A stretch of 21,275 nucleotides of DNA, taken from a virus. Position 1 is the stretch's first letter. Every line of letters starts with the position of its first letter. Made by a program: the position numbers and the translations under genes. The stretch lies in IMG/VR virus record IMGVR_UViG_3300006919_000568, positions 1 through 21,275 of that record. The stretch is one strand, 5' to 3'. The notes under the pieces were generated by a model, which did no database searches, was not told the origin of the DNA, and saw only the letters and a list, made by a program, of their open reading frames with translations. This document shows, in pieces, positions 1 to 7,912 of this stretch.

Positions 1-1848
1 AATAACGGCAGTCCTGTATATATTACTGGTACTCATTACATGTACTTGCAATGGTCAAAAATCGATGTTGGAGCACCAGACTATAGAGATTCAAACAGAC
101 TCTTCTTTATATTTTGGGAAGCATGTAAAGCAGATACAAGATGTTACGGAATGTGCTACCTTAAAAACAGACGATCTGGATTCTCTTTTATGTCAAGCGC
201 GGAACTTGTCAACCAAGCTACAATATCTTCCGATGCTAGATTCGGCATACTTTCCAAATCTGGAGCTGATGCCAAAAAAATGTTTACAGATAAAGTTGTC
301 CCAATATCCGTTAATTATCCGTTTTTCTTCAAACCAATTCAAGACGGTATGGATCGGCCAAAAACTGAGTTGGCATATAGGGTTCCGGCATCCAAACTTA
401 CTAGAAGAAAGTTGGAGACTAATGAACAACTTAGAGAATTAGACGGACTTGATACAACTATTGACTGGAAAAATACAGGTGACAACTCTTATGATGGTGA
501 AAAGTTAAAACTATTAGCTCATGATGAAAGTGGTAAATGGGAAAGACCTGATAACATATTAAACAACTGGAGGGTTACAAAAACTACATTACGTCTAGGA
601 TCTAGAATTGTAGGTAAATGTATGATGGGCTCAACATCAAACGCGTTAGACAAAGGTGGAGACAACTTTAAAAAATTATACTACGCTTCAGACGTTACTA
701 AAAGAAATAGAAACGGACAAACAGCTTCTGGGCTCTATAGCTTGTTCATTCCTATGGAATGGAACTATGAGGGATTCATCGATACTCATGGACTACCTGT
801 CTTCGTTAGAGGCGAAGCTCCAATCAAAGGAGTTGACGGTTATGAAATTACAACAGGAGTTATTGAACACTGGGAAAACGAAGTTGAAGGATTAAAAGGA
901 GATAGTGATAGTTTAAATGAATACTATAGGCAATTTCCAAGAACAGAACAACATGCTTTTAGAGACGAAACAAAAGATAGTTTATTTAACTTAACTAAAA
1001 TATACGAGCAAATAGACTATAACGAAGAAATGAATAATAATACCACTGTAACAAAAGGTAATTTTCAGTGGCAAAATGGTATTAAAGATACATCAGTTAT
1101 ATTTGTACCAAATAATAATGGAAGATTTTTAATTTCTTGGATACCACCTAAAAATCTTCAAAATAGAGTGATATTAAAGAATGGAACAAGATGTCCTGGT
1201 AATGAACACGTTGGAGCTTTTGGCTGTGATAGTTACGACATTAGCGGTACTGTTGATGGTAAAGGCTCTAATGGGTCTTTACACGGATTAACAAAGTTTT
1301 CTATGGAAGATGTACCTCCTAATCATTTCTTTTTAGAATATATATCAAGACCGCAAACGGCTGAAATATTTTTTGAAGATATATTAATGTCATTAGTGTT
1401 TTATGGTATGCCAATACTTGCAGAAAATAATAAACCAAGATTGTTGTATTATTTAAAACGTAGAGGTTATAGAGGTTTTAGTATGAATAGGCCTGACAAA
1501 ATATGGAATAAATTATCTCCAGCAGAAAAAGAAATAGGTGGAATACCTAATTCAAGTGAAGATATAAAACAAGCACATGCTGCTGCTATTGAAAGTTATA
1601 TAGAAAACCACGTAGGTAGAAACGAAGAAGGATATGGTGATATGTATTTTCAAAAAACATTAGAAGACTGGGCTAAGTTTAACATTAACAATAGAACAAA
1701 GCACGATGCTTCAATTAGCTCTGGTTTAGCTATTATGGCTTGTAATAAAAACCTATATAAGCCGGTCGCTGAAAGAGCTAAAAAAAATATTAATTTAGGT
1801 ATTAAAAGATATAATAACGAAGGAATTTTTTCACAAATAATTAAATAA
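1..1848 (+). CDS. terL: Terminase large subunit (DNA-packaging ATPase/nuclease), 5' end missing
   Basis: Motor that packages phage DNA into the prohead and cuts it to length; it docks on the portal. The frame is open from base 1, so the N-terminus lies outside the window; the Met at base 40 is internal. Counting from that Met, a degenerate Walker A-like stretch (KNRRSGFSF) sits at about 42-50, Walker B (LKLLAHDE) at 156-163 with D162/E163, and the coupling motif GSTSN at 197-201. The RNase H-like nuclease part follows, with candidate metal-binding acids D397 (GCDSYD), E462 (LAENNK) and D556 (KHDAS). The whole protein closely resembles crAss-like phage terminases as I remember them. It ends in TAA and the portal ATG follows with no gap. 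The first ~950 bases are visibly richer in G+C than the rest of the gene. Confidence 0.95.
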   Translation, partial: NNGSPVYITGTHYMYLQWSKIDVGAPDYRDSNRLFFIFWEACKADTRCYGMCYLKNRRSGFSFMSSAELVNQATISSDARFGILSKSGADAKKMFTDKVVPISVNYPFFFKPIQDGMDRPKTELAYRVPASKLTRRKLETNEQLRELDGLDTTIDWKNTGDNSYDGEKLKLLAHDESGKWERPDNILNNWRVTKTTLRLGSRIVGKCMMGSTSNALDKGGDNFKKLYYASDVTKRNRNGQTASGLYSLFIPMEWNYEGFIDTHGLPVFVRGEAPIKGVDGYEITTGVIEHWENEVEGLKGDSDSLNEYYRQFPRTEQHAFRDETKDSLFNLTKIYEQIDYNEEMNNNTTVTKGNFQWQNGIKDTSVIFVPNNNGRFLISWIPPKNLQNRVILKNGTRCPGNEHVGAFGCDSYDISGTVDGKGSNGSLHGLTKFSMEDVPPNHFFLEYISRPQTAEIFFEDILMSLVFYGMPILAENNKPRLLYYLKRRGYRGFSMNRPDKIWNKLSPAEKEIGGIPNSSEDIKQAHAAAIESYIENHVGRNEEGYGDMYFQKTLEDWAKFNINNRTKHDASISSGLAIMACNKNLYKPVAERAKKNINLGIKRYNNEGIFSQIIK

Positions 1849-4260
1849 ATGGTTGTAACTGATAGTAATAGTATTTTTCCAGATCAAGTTGTTCCTGATG
1901 AAGTAAAGTCAAGCTATGATTATGGTATGCAAGTTGGCAAAGCCATAGAGGGAGAGTGGTTTAGCGGAACTAGAACTGGCATGGGTAATAGATACTCTAC
2001 TAACCTTAATAATTTTAGAAACTTAAGGCTATATGCTAGAGGTGAACAAGCAGTTCAAAAATATAAAGATGAACTAGCTATTAATGGTGATTTATCTTAT
2101 CTTAATTTAGACTGGAAGCCAGTTCCTGTTATACCTAAGTTTGTAGATATTGTTGTTAATGGAATGTCTGAAAAGCTTTATGAAATAAAAGCTTACGCAC
2201 AAGATCCTCAATCTTTGCAGTCTAGAACAGAATATGCTAATAGAATATTAAGAGATATTGAAACTCAAGAATATTTAAATAACGTACAAGAAACTCTAGG
2301 ATTAAATTTATATTCTACTGAAAATCCAGAAGACATGCCTCAAAATCAAGAGGAGTTAGAGCTTCACATGCAGTTAGACTATAAACAGTCTGTAGAAATA
2401 GCTGAAGAAGAATTAATAAATAATACTTTAGATAGAAACAGATATGAACTAACTAGACGTAGAATAAATCAAGATCTAGTAGTATTAGGTATTGCAGCTA
2501 CCAAAACTAGTTTTAATAAAGCAGAAGGCATAACAGTTGAATATGTTGATCCAGCTAGATTAGTTTATTCATATACTGAAGATCCTAACTTTGAAGACAT
2601 ATGGTATGTAGGTGAAGTAAAAAGGATTAGTCTAGCAGATTTAAAAAGACAATTTCCAAACTTAACACCAGAAGAACTAGAGCGTATACAGAAGTATCCA
2701 GGAAATAGCAACTATATGTTTGACTGGCAAGGTAGAGATGATAATAACAGTGTTTATGTTCTTTACTTTGAATACAAAACTTATAGTGATCAAGTTTTTA
2801 AAATAAAACAAACAGCTACAGGACTTGAAAAAGCATTAGAAAAGCCAGATACTTTTAATCCTCCAGTTAATGACAAGTTTGATAGAGTATCAAGAGCTAT
2901 AGAAGTATTATATTCAGGGGCTAAAATATTAGGACATGAAACTTTATTAGAGTGGAAAATGGCTGAAAACATGACAAGACCATCTTCTAATTTAGTTAAA
3001 GTAAATATGAATTATAATATATGTGCACCTCGCATGTATAAAGGTCGTATTGAAAGTTTAGTTAGTAGAGTTACTGGTTTTGCTGATATGATACAGCTTA
3101 CTCATTTAAAGCTACAACAGGTAATGTCTAGAATAGTACCTGATGGTGTTTTCTTAGATGCAGACGGTTTAGCAGAAGTAGATCTTGGAAATGGAACTAA
3201 CTATAATCCTCAAGAAGCTTTAAATATGTACTTCCAAACTGGTAGTATTATAGGTAGATCTATGACTCAAGATGGTGGTGCTAATCCAGGTAAAGTTCCA
3301 ATACAAGAGCTTTCTACATCAAATGGTATGGGTAAAATTCAAGGTCTTATACAGACTTATGAATATTACTTAAAAATGATTAGGGACGTAACCGGGCTTA
3401 ATGAAGCTAGAGATGGAAGTACTCCATCTAGTGATTCATTAGTAGGTTTACAAAAATTAGCTATAGCAAACTCTAACACTGCTACAAGACATATAGTACA
3501 AGCTAGTTTATATTTAACACTTAAAACTTGTGAAAATATAGCATTAAGAGTAGCTGACTGTTTAGAATTTGATTTAACTAGAGAAGCTTTACGTTCTAGC
3601 ATTAGCGCTTATAACGTAGGCACGCTCGAGGATATATTTAGTTTGCATCTATATGACTTTGGAGTATTTTTAGAACTAGTACCTGATGAAGAAGAAAAAG
3701 CTCAGTTAGAACAAAATATTCAAGTAGCTTTACAAAGTGGTCAAATATTCTTAGAAGATGCTATTGATATTAGACAGGTTAATAATTTAAAACTTGCTAA
3801 TCAATTATTAAAACAAAGAAGAAAACAGAAACAACAGCAAGACCAACAGGCTCAACAAGCTAACATACAAGCTCAAGCAGCTGCTCAAGCAGAGACAGCA
3901 GAAAGAACTGCTATGGCAGAAGTACAAAAACAAGAAGCATTAGCGCAAACTACTCTACAAATTGAGCAAGGTAAATCTCAGTTTGAAATACAACGTATGG
4001 AAAGAGAAGCTGAAATTAAAAGACAACTCATGCAAATTGAGTTTGACTTTAATATACAGCTAACTAAAGCTAAAGGTGAAGCTGAAAGGCAAAAAGAAAC
4101 TTTTATTGAAGATCGTAAAGATAAAAGAGCTAAGATTATAGGTACTCAGCAAAGCCAAATGATAGATCAAAAGAAAAATGATTTATTACCAACAAACTTT
4201 GAATCCGCTGGTAATGACAACTTAAGTGGATTTGGACTAGAGCAATTTGCTCCACAATAA
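1849..4260 (+). CDS. Portal protein, crAss-like type
   Basis: Ring at the unique capsid vertex through which DNA enters and leaves; partner of the terminase and the neck rings. At 803 residues it is long for a portal but matches the roughly 800 residues known for crAss-like portals. A conserved-looking segment around residues 510-550 (VTGLNEARDGSTPSSD, then LVGLQKLAIANSNTATRHI) is typical of that group. From about residue 655 to 780 the chain becomes a Gln/Ala/Glu/Lys-rich helical stretch with strong coiled-coil character, probably the barrel that projects into the capsid. The ATG follows the terminase TAA directly and has no Shine-Dalgarno sequence, so expression is probably coupled. Position between terminase and scaffold/capsid supports the call. 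Ends in TAA. Confidence 0.92.
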   Translation: MVVTDSNSIFPDQVVPDEVKSSYDYGMQVGKAIEGEWFSGTRTGMGNRYSTNLNNFRNLRLYARGEQAVQKYKDELAINGDLSYLNLDWKPVPVIPKFVDIVVNGMSEKLYEIKAYAQDPQSLQSRTEYANRILRDIETQEYLNNVQETLGLNLYSTENPEDMPQNQEELELHMQLDYKQSVEIAEEELINNTLDRNRYELTRRRINQDLVVLGIAATKTSFNKAEGITVEYVDPARLVYSYTEDPNFEDIWYVGEVKRISLADLKRQFPNLTPEELERIQKYPGNSNYMFDWQGRDDNNSVYVLYFEYKTYSDQVFKIKQTATGLEKALEKPDTFNPPVNDKFDRVSRAIEVLYSGAKILGHETLLEWKMAENMTRPSSNLVKVNMNYNICAPRMYKGRIESLVSRVTGFADMIQLTHLKLQQVMSRIVPDGVFLDADGLAEVDLGNGTNYNPQEALNMYFQTGSIIGRSMTQDGGANPGKVPIQELSTSNGMGKIQGLIQTYEYYLKMIRDVTGLNEARDGSTPSSDSLVGLQKLAIANSNTATRHIVQASLYLTLKTCENIALRVADCLEFDLTREALRSSISAYNVGTLEDIFSLHLYDFGVFLELVPDEEEKAQLEQNIQVALQSGQIFLEDAIDIRQVNNLKLANQLLKQRRKQKQQQDQQAQQANIQAQAAAQAETAERTAMAEVQKQEALAQTTLQIEQGKSQFEIQRMEREAEIKRQLMQIEFDFNIQLTKAKGEAERQKETFIEDRKDKRAKIIGTQQSQMIDQKKNDLLPTNFESAGNDNLSGFGLEQFAPQ

Positions 4261-4264
4261 TTTT

Positions 4265-4286
4265 TTATTAACTATTATATTATATT
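4265..4286 (+). promoter_or_regulatory. AT-only-like leader shared with the gene at 7057
   Basis: The 22 bases in front of the scaffold start are repeated at 7030-7051 with a single C/T difference. They end in TATTATATTATATT directly before ATG. No Shine-Dalgarno sequence is present, so this unstructured AT-rich stretch may be the ribosome-loading leader or part of a late promoter. Function is inferred from position and repetition only. Confidence 0.4.
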
Positions 4287-5498
4287 ATGTCAAAAAAAGA
4301 AAAAGTAGACCTACCTGTAGACGAAAAAAAGGAAGGTTTAAAAGTAAAAAAGAAACCAGGTAGACCTAGAAAAATAGGTGAAAAAACGCCTGAAGTAGTA
4401 AAACTAGACTTAACTAAAAAAGAAGAAGATGCCGTTCAAGAGCCAGAAACAACGAAAGTTGTGTTACAGTCTGATGAGAAGAAAGAAGAACAAGTCGTGG
4501 GATTGCAAGAAGTGGGAAAAGCACACGAAGAAGAAAAACCTACCGAAGAAGTTAAACAAGAAATAGTATCACCTATATCTGAAATAACAGAAGAAGAAGT
4601 AAAAGAAGAGACTAAAGAAGTAACACAAGAACTAAAAGAAGCAGTAAGAGATGAAAAAGTAATAGGTAAGCCATTACCTGAAAACATCGAAAAACTAGTT
4701 TCTTTTATGGAAGAAACAGGTGGTAGTGTAGAAGATTATGTTAGACTTAATGCTGATTATTCTAATATAAATGAAGATGTTTTACTAAGAGAATATTATA
4801 AACAAACTAAACCACATTTAGACAGAGAAGAAGTTGACTTCATATTAGAAGATAACTTTTCTTGGGATGAAGATGTGGATGATGAGCGAGGTATAAAGAA
4901 AAAGAAACTCGCTTATAAAGAAGAAATTGCTAAAGCTCGTAATTTTCTGGAGCAAACAAAGAGTAAATACTACGACGAAATCAAGTTGAGACCCGGCGTA
5001 ACTCAAGAGCAACAGAAAGCAATGGACTTTTTCAATAGATATAACAAAGAGCAAGACATAGCTAATAAACAACATCAAGAGTTTCAGCAAAGAACTAATA
5101 AAATGTTCTCTAACGATTTCAAAGGTTTTGAATTTAATGTTGGAGAAAAACGTTTTAGATACGGAGTTGCTAATCCTCAAGAAGTTGCTAAAAGCCAATC
5201 GAACCTCTCTCATTTTGTTAAGAAGTTCTTAAACGAAGATGGAAGTGTAAAAGATCATGTTGGTTATCATAAAGCTATTTATGCAGCAGAAAATGCTGAT
5301 ACTATTGCTAATCATTTCTATGAGCAAGGCAAAGCCGATGCTGTTAGAGATATAAACGCAAAATCTAAAAACATTAATTTGACTTCGCAGACGCCTGCTG
5401 GAGGAGATATAATGCTTGGGGGATTAAAAGTAAAAGCAATATCTGGTGTTGATAGTTCTAAGTTAAAAATACAACGCAAAATAAAAATAAATAAATAA
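4287..5498 (+). CDS. Probable capsid scaffold protein with N-terminal AT-hook-like motif
   Basis: Probably the internal scaffold around which the capsid assembles. The 403-residue protein is very rich in Lys and Glu. Residues 1-130 look disordered and charged, with KKPGRPRKI at 22-30, an AT-hook-like core (PGRPRK) that in other proteins binds the minor groove of AT-rich DNA. The middle (about 200-290) is helical and charged. The C-terminal third contains a helical FYEQGKADAVRDI segment followed by a short glycine-containing tail, GGDIMLGGLKVKAI, an arrangement I associate with scaffold proteins of related marine phages. It lies between portal and capsid genes, where scaffolds usually sit, and no prohead protease gene is seen nearby. 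It could instead be another capsid-internal protein. Start chosen at the ATG after the AT-rich leader. Confidence 0.65.
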   Translation: MSKKEKVDLPVDEKKEGLKVKKKPGRPRKIGEKTPEVVKLDLTKKEEDAVQEPETTKVVLQSDEKKEEQVVGLQEVGKAHEEEKPTEEVKQEIVSPISEITEEEVKEETKEVTQELKEAVRDEKVIGKPLPENIEKLVSFMEETGGSVEDYVRLNADYSNINEDVLLREYYKQTKPHLDREEVDFILEDNFSWDEDVDDERGIKKKKLAYKEEIAKARNFLEQTKSKYYDEIKLRPGVTQEQQKAMDFFNRYNKEQDIANKQHQEFQQRTNKMFSNDFKGFEFNVGEKRFRYGVANPQEVAKSQSNLSHFVKKFLNEDGSVKDHVGYHKAIYAAENADTIANHFYEQGKADAVRDINAKSKNINLTSQTPAGGDIMLGGLKVKAISGVDSSKLKIQRKIKINK

Positions 5499-5508
5499 AA
5501 ACAACAAC

Positions 5509-6990
5509 ATGCCTATTTCAAATTTATCTGGGGGAGCATTTCCTCCCTCATTAAAGCCAATGCCGAAAAAGCAGGTAGTTCAAGATAATTATATTGATTT
5601 TCATGACTCTAGCTTTTCAACTTGGACACAACAATATCTACCTGAGCTTTATGAGCAAGAAGTAGAAAGATACGGAAACCGAACTTTAGGTGGTTTCTTG
5701 AGAATGGTTGGCGCTGAAATGCCAATGACATCAGACCAAGTAATTTGGACTGAACAAAATAGATTACACATTGCTTATGACAAAGTAACTGTATCACAAG
5801 TAGGTACTTTCCCTAAGTTTAGAGTTGTTATTACTAGCACTGGTAACCCAGCTTCATCTGGTATTAGAGTTGGTAATACTATTTTAATCTCTGACAATTC
5901 TACTGGTTTAGTAACTTTAAAAGCTTTAGTACTTAGCAATACTGCTAACTCTACTACTGATGGTTACACTTTAGAGTGTCATGCTTATGAAGGTTCTGCT
6001 TTAGCCGCAGGGTTGTTAGGATCAGAAGCTTGTAACTTGTTTGTATATGGTTCTGAATTTCCAAAAGGAAGTGACGGAATGAAGCAAGCTCTTACTCCTG
6101 TACCTACAACTTATGAAAACAGCCCAATTATTTTAAAAGATAATTTTGAAATAGCTGGATCTGATGCTGCTCAAATAGGTTGGATAGAAGTGGCTACAGA
6201 AGAAGGTACTTCAGGATATATGTGGTATTTAAAAGCTGAGTCTGAAACAAGACTAAGATTTGATGATTACTTAGAAATGAGTATGGTTGAGTCTGAGAAA
6301 AATGCTAATGCTGCTAACTTCCCAACTGGCGCTGCTCAGTTTACTCCTGGAAGTTCACAAGCTATTAAAGGATCTGAAGGTCTATTTGCTGCTGTAGAAG
6401 CTAGAGGTAATGTATACTCTGGATTTTCTGCTCCTACTTCTGGTGGTTCTGGTGCTTTAGCTGATTTCGACACTATACTTCAACAACTAGACAAGCAAGG
6501 TGCTATTGAAGAAAACATGTTATTCTTATCGAGACAAACTGCTCTTGATTTTGATGATATGATTGCTGCTGTCAATGGCGGTTATGCTACTGGCGCTTCT
6601 TACGGTCTATTTGACAATGAAGAAGATATGGCATTAAATTTTGGTTTTTCAGGATTTAGAAGAGGTTCTTATGACTTCTACAAAACTGACTGGAAATACT
6701 TAAATGATGCTACTACTAGAGGATTATCTAAAGAGATTGATGGTGTAATGGTACCAGCTGGAACTACTACAGTATACGATCAAATGTTAGGTATTAACAT
6801 TAGACGTCCTTTCTTACACGTAAGATATAGAGCTTCTGAAACAGAAGATAGAAGATACAAAACTTGGATCACTGGATCTGTTGGAGGTGCTTATACTTCT
6901 GATTTAGATACAATGAGAGTTAACTTCTTATCTGAAAGATGCTTAGTAACTCAAGCTGCTAACAACTTTGTATTATTCAAAGGAGCTTAA
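5509..6990 (+). CDS. Major capsid protein
   Basis: Main shell protein, expected to adopt the HK97 fold. The 493-residue length is what crAss-like capsid proteins have. N-terminal residues 1-90 include a helical acidic arm (WTQQYLPELYEQEVERYG), and the C-terminal part (about 390-493) has a dense conserved-looking stretch, RRPFLHVRYRASETEDRRYK, and ends SERCLVTQAANNFVLFKGA, typical for this group. Codons are biased to a narrow set such as GCT, ACT and TCT, as expected for a highly expressed gene. It follows the scaffold gene after 10 bases with an A-rich leader (AAACAACAAC) and no Shine-Dalgarno sequence. It ends in a tandem TAA-TAG, and a strong hairpin terminator lies just downstream, so this is the end of a main transcript. 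Confidence 0.92.
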   Translation: MPISNLSGGAFPPSLKPMPKKQVVQDNYIDFHDSSFSTWTQQYLPELYEQEVERYGNRTLGGFLRMVGAEMPMTSDQVIWTEQNRLHIAYDKVTVSQVGTFPKFRVVITSTGNPASSGIRVGNTILISDNSTGLVTLKALVLSNTANSTTDGYTLECHAYEGSALAAGLLGSEACNLFVYGSEFPKGSDGMKQALTPVPTTYENSPIILKDNFEIAGSDAAQIGWIEVATEEGTSGYMWYLKAESETRLRFDDYLEMSMVESEKNANAANFPTGAAQFTPGSSQAIKGSEGLFAAVEARGNVYSGFSAPTSGGSGALADFDTILQQLDKQGAIEENMLFLSRQTALDFDDMIAAVNGGYATGASYGLFDNEEDMALNFGFSGFRRGSYDFYKTDWKYLNDATTRGLSKEIDGVMVPAGTTTVYDQMLGINIRRPFLHVRYRASETEDRRYKTWITGSVGGAYTSDLDTMRVNFLSERCLVTQAANNFVLFKGA

Positions 6991-7005
6991 TAGCTGTTTA
7001 AAATA

Positions 7006-7034
7006 AAAGATCCCGCTTCGGCGGGGTCTTTATT
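7006..7034 (+). terminator. Rho-independent terminator after the capsid gene
   Basis: GATCCCGC at 7009-7016 pairs with GCGGGGTC at 7021-7028 (eight pairs, one T-G wobble) around a TTCG tetraloop at 7017-7020. Flanking AAA (7006-7008) and TTT (7029-7031) extend the stem. The C(UUCG)G loop is exceptionally stable. The T run after the stem is short and interrupted, so some read-through to the downstream gene is likely. Confidence 0.85.
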
Positions 7035-7056
7035 AATTATTATATTATATTATATT
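7030..7056 (+). promoter_or_regulatory. Second copy of the AT-rich leader, with one extra ATATT unit
   Basis: This stretch repeats the leader at 4265-4286 with one base changed and one additional ATATT unit placed directly before the ATG at 7057. It overlaps the tail of the upstream terminator. The repetition in front of two unrelated genes argues for a functional initiation signal, either transcriptional or translational; which one cannot be told from the sequence. Confidence 0.4.
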
Positions 7057-7857
7057 ATGGAAGAAACAAAATCAAAAAAGGCTACAGTTAAAAAAGCTGC
7101 GCCTGTAGAAAAAAAGCCAGTTGATACCTGGGAATATAAAGATAGAAATTATTATCTAATAGGAAACAAAACGCCTTTAACTCACACTATACCTAGTAGA
7201 CATTCTAGTCGTTATCCTTTAGTATGGTTTGATCCAGAAAAAGGTTATGAAAGAGAGTTAAGATATGCTACAAATCAAAAATCTGTTTTTGTAGACGAAC
7301 AAAAAGGAGAATCAACATTAAAACATGTTGTATTTGATAAAGGCCACTTACATGTTCCTAAAGAAAAAAGAAACTTACAAGAGTTTTTAAGTAAACATCC
7401 TCACAACAATATATTGTTTAAAGAGTTTGATCCAGTTGTACAAGCTGAAGATGAATATGAAAATTTAGAAATAGAGTTAGAAGCAATGACAACTGCTATG
7501 AGTATGGACATAGATCATCTAGAAGCTATATTAAGAGTAGAACAAGGATCATCAGTAAATGATCTTAGCTCAAAAGAACTGAAAAGAGATGGTTTAATGT
7601 TCGCTAAGAAAAACCCTTCTTTATTTTTAGATTTAGCTAATGATGAGAATGTTGTATTAAGAAACTTTGCAATAAACGCTACTGAAGTAGGTTTATTAAC
7701 TTTATCACAAGATCAAAGAACTTTCTTGTGGGGTAGTAACCAAAGAAAATTAATGACAGTACCTTTTGACGAAAATCCATATTCAGCTATGGCTGCTTGG
7801 TTTAAAACTGATGAAGGTATAGAAGTTTATAGATCAATAGAGAAAAAACTTAAATAA
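7057..7857 (+). CDS. Unknown virion-region protein between capsid and ring genes
   Basis: I cannot assign a function. The 266-residue soluble protein starts with a Lys/Ala/Pro-rich tail (about 1-21), followed by an aromatic and charged globular part with IPSRHSSRYPLVWFDPEKG near 45-63 and LQEFLSKHPHN near 107-117. An acidic helical segment follows (about 130-150, AEDEYENLEIELEA), then a C-terminal helical domain. No membrane segment or signal peptide is visible. Related-looking proteins occur, as I recall, at the same place in other crAss-like and marine phage genomes, so it is likely a head or neck accessory protein, for example a capsid auxiliary or head-tail joining factor. It is flanked on both sides by terminators, so it can be expressed at its own level. 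Ends in TAA. Confidence 0.6.
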   Translation: MEETKSKKATVKKAAPVEKKPVDTWEYKDRNYYLIGNKTPLTHTIPSRHSSRYPLVWFDPEKGYERELRYATNQKSVFVDEQKGESTLKHVVFDKGHLHVPKEKRNLQEFLSKHPHNNILFKEFDPVVQAEDEYENLEIELEAMTTAMSMDIDHLEAILRVEQGSSVNDLSSKELKRDGLMFAKKNPSLFLDLANDENVVLRNFAINATEVGLLTLSQDQRTFLWGSNQRKLMTVPFDENPYSAMAAWFKTDEGIEVYRSIEKKLK

Positions 7858-7873
7858 CAAGTGATTATAATTT

Positions 7874-7900
7874 AGGGTGGTTCACGCCACCCTTTTTTTT
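7874..7900 (+). terminator. Rho-independent terminator before the ring-protein genes
   Basis: AGGGTGG at 7874-7880 pairs perfectly with CCACCCT at 7887-7893 across a six-base loop (TTCACG). It is followed by an uninterrupted run of eight T at 7893-7900, a textbook intrinsic terminator. It lies 17 bases after the stop of the preceding gene and 12 bases before the next ATG. Confidence 0.92.
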
Positions 7901-7912
7901 AAAAATATTAAA

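Noticed and set aside
40-42. ATG at base 40 as the true start of the terminase
   Set aside because: The frame is open to base 1 and the upstream codons (GSPVYITGTHY) read like conserved terminase sequence, so the gene simply enters from the left.
65-895. Short + strand frames inside the terminase (65-442, 656-895)
   Set aside because: They overlap the strongly recognisable terminase in another frame and have no recognisable product or leader.
4436-5213. Antisense frames over the scaffold gene, including a 122-residue Phe/Leu-rich one
   Set aside because: The reverse complement of Lys/Glu-rich AT-rich coding DNA gives Phe/Leu/Ser-rich open frames by chance; no leader or motif.
7874-7893. AGGGTGG/CCACCCT inverted repeat as an operator
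   Set aside because: The directly following T8 run and position just after a stop codon fit an intrinsic terminator better.
7877-7912. GTG start that would extend the first ring protein by 12 residues
   Set aside because: The GTG lies inside the stem of a perfect terminator hairpin with a T8 tail. The ATG at 7913 has an A-rich leader and gives a family-like N-terminus.
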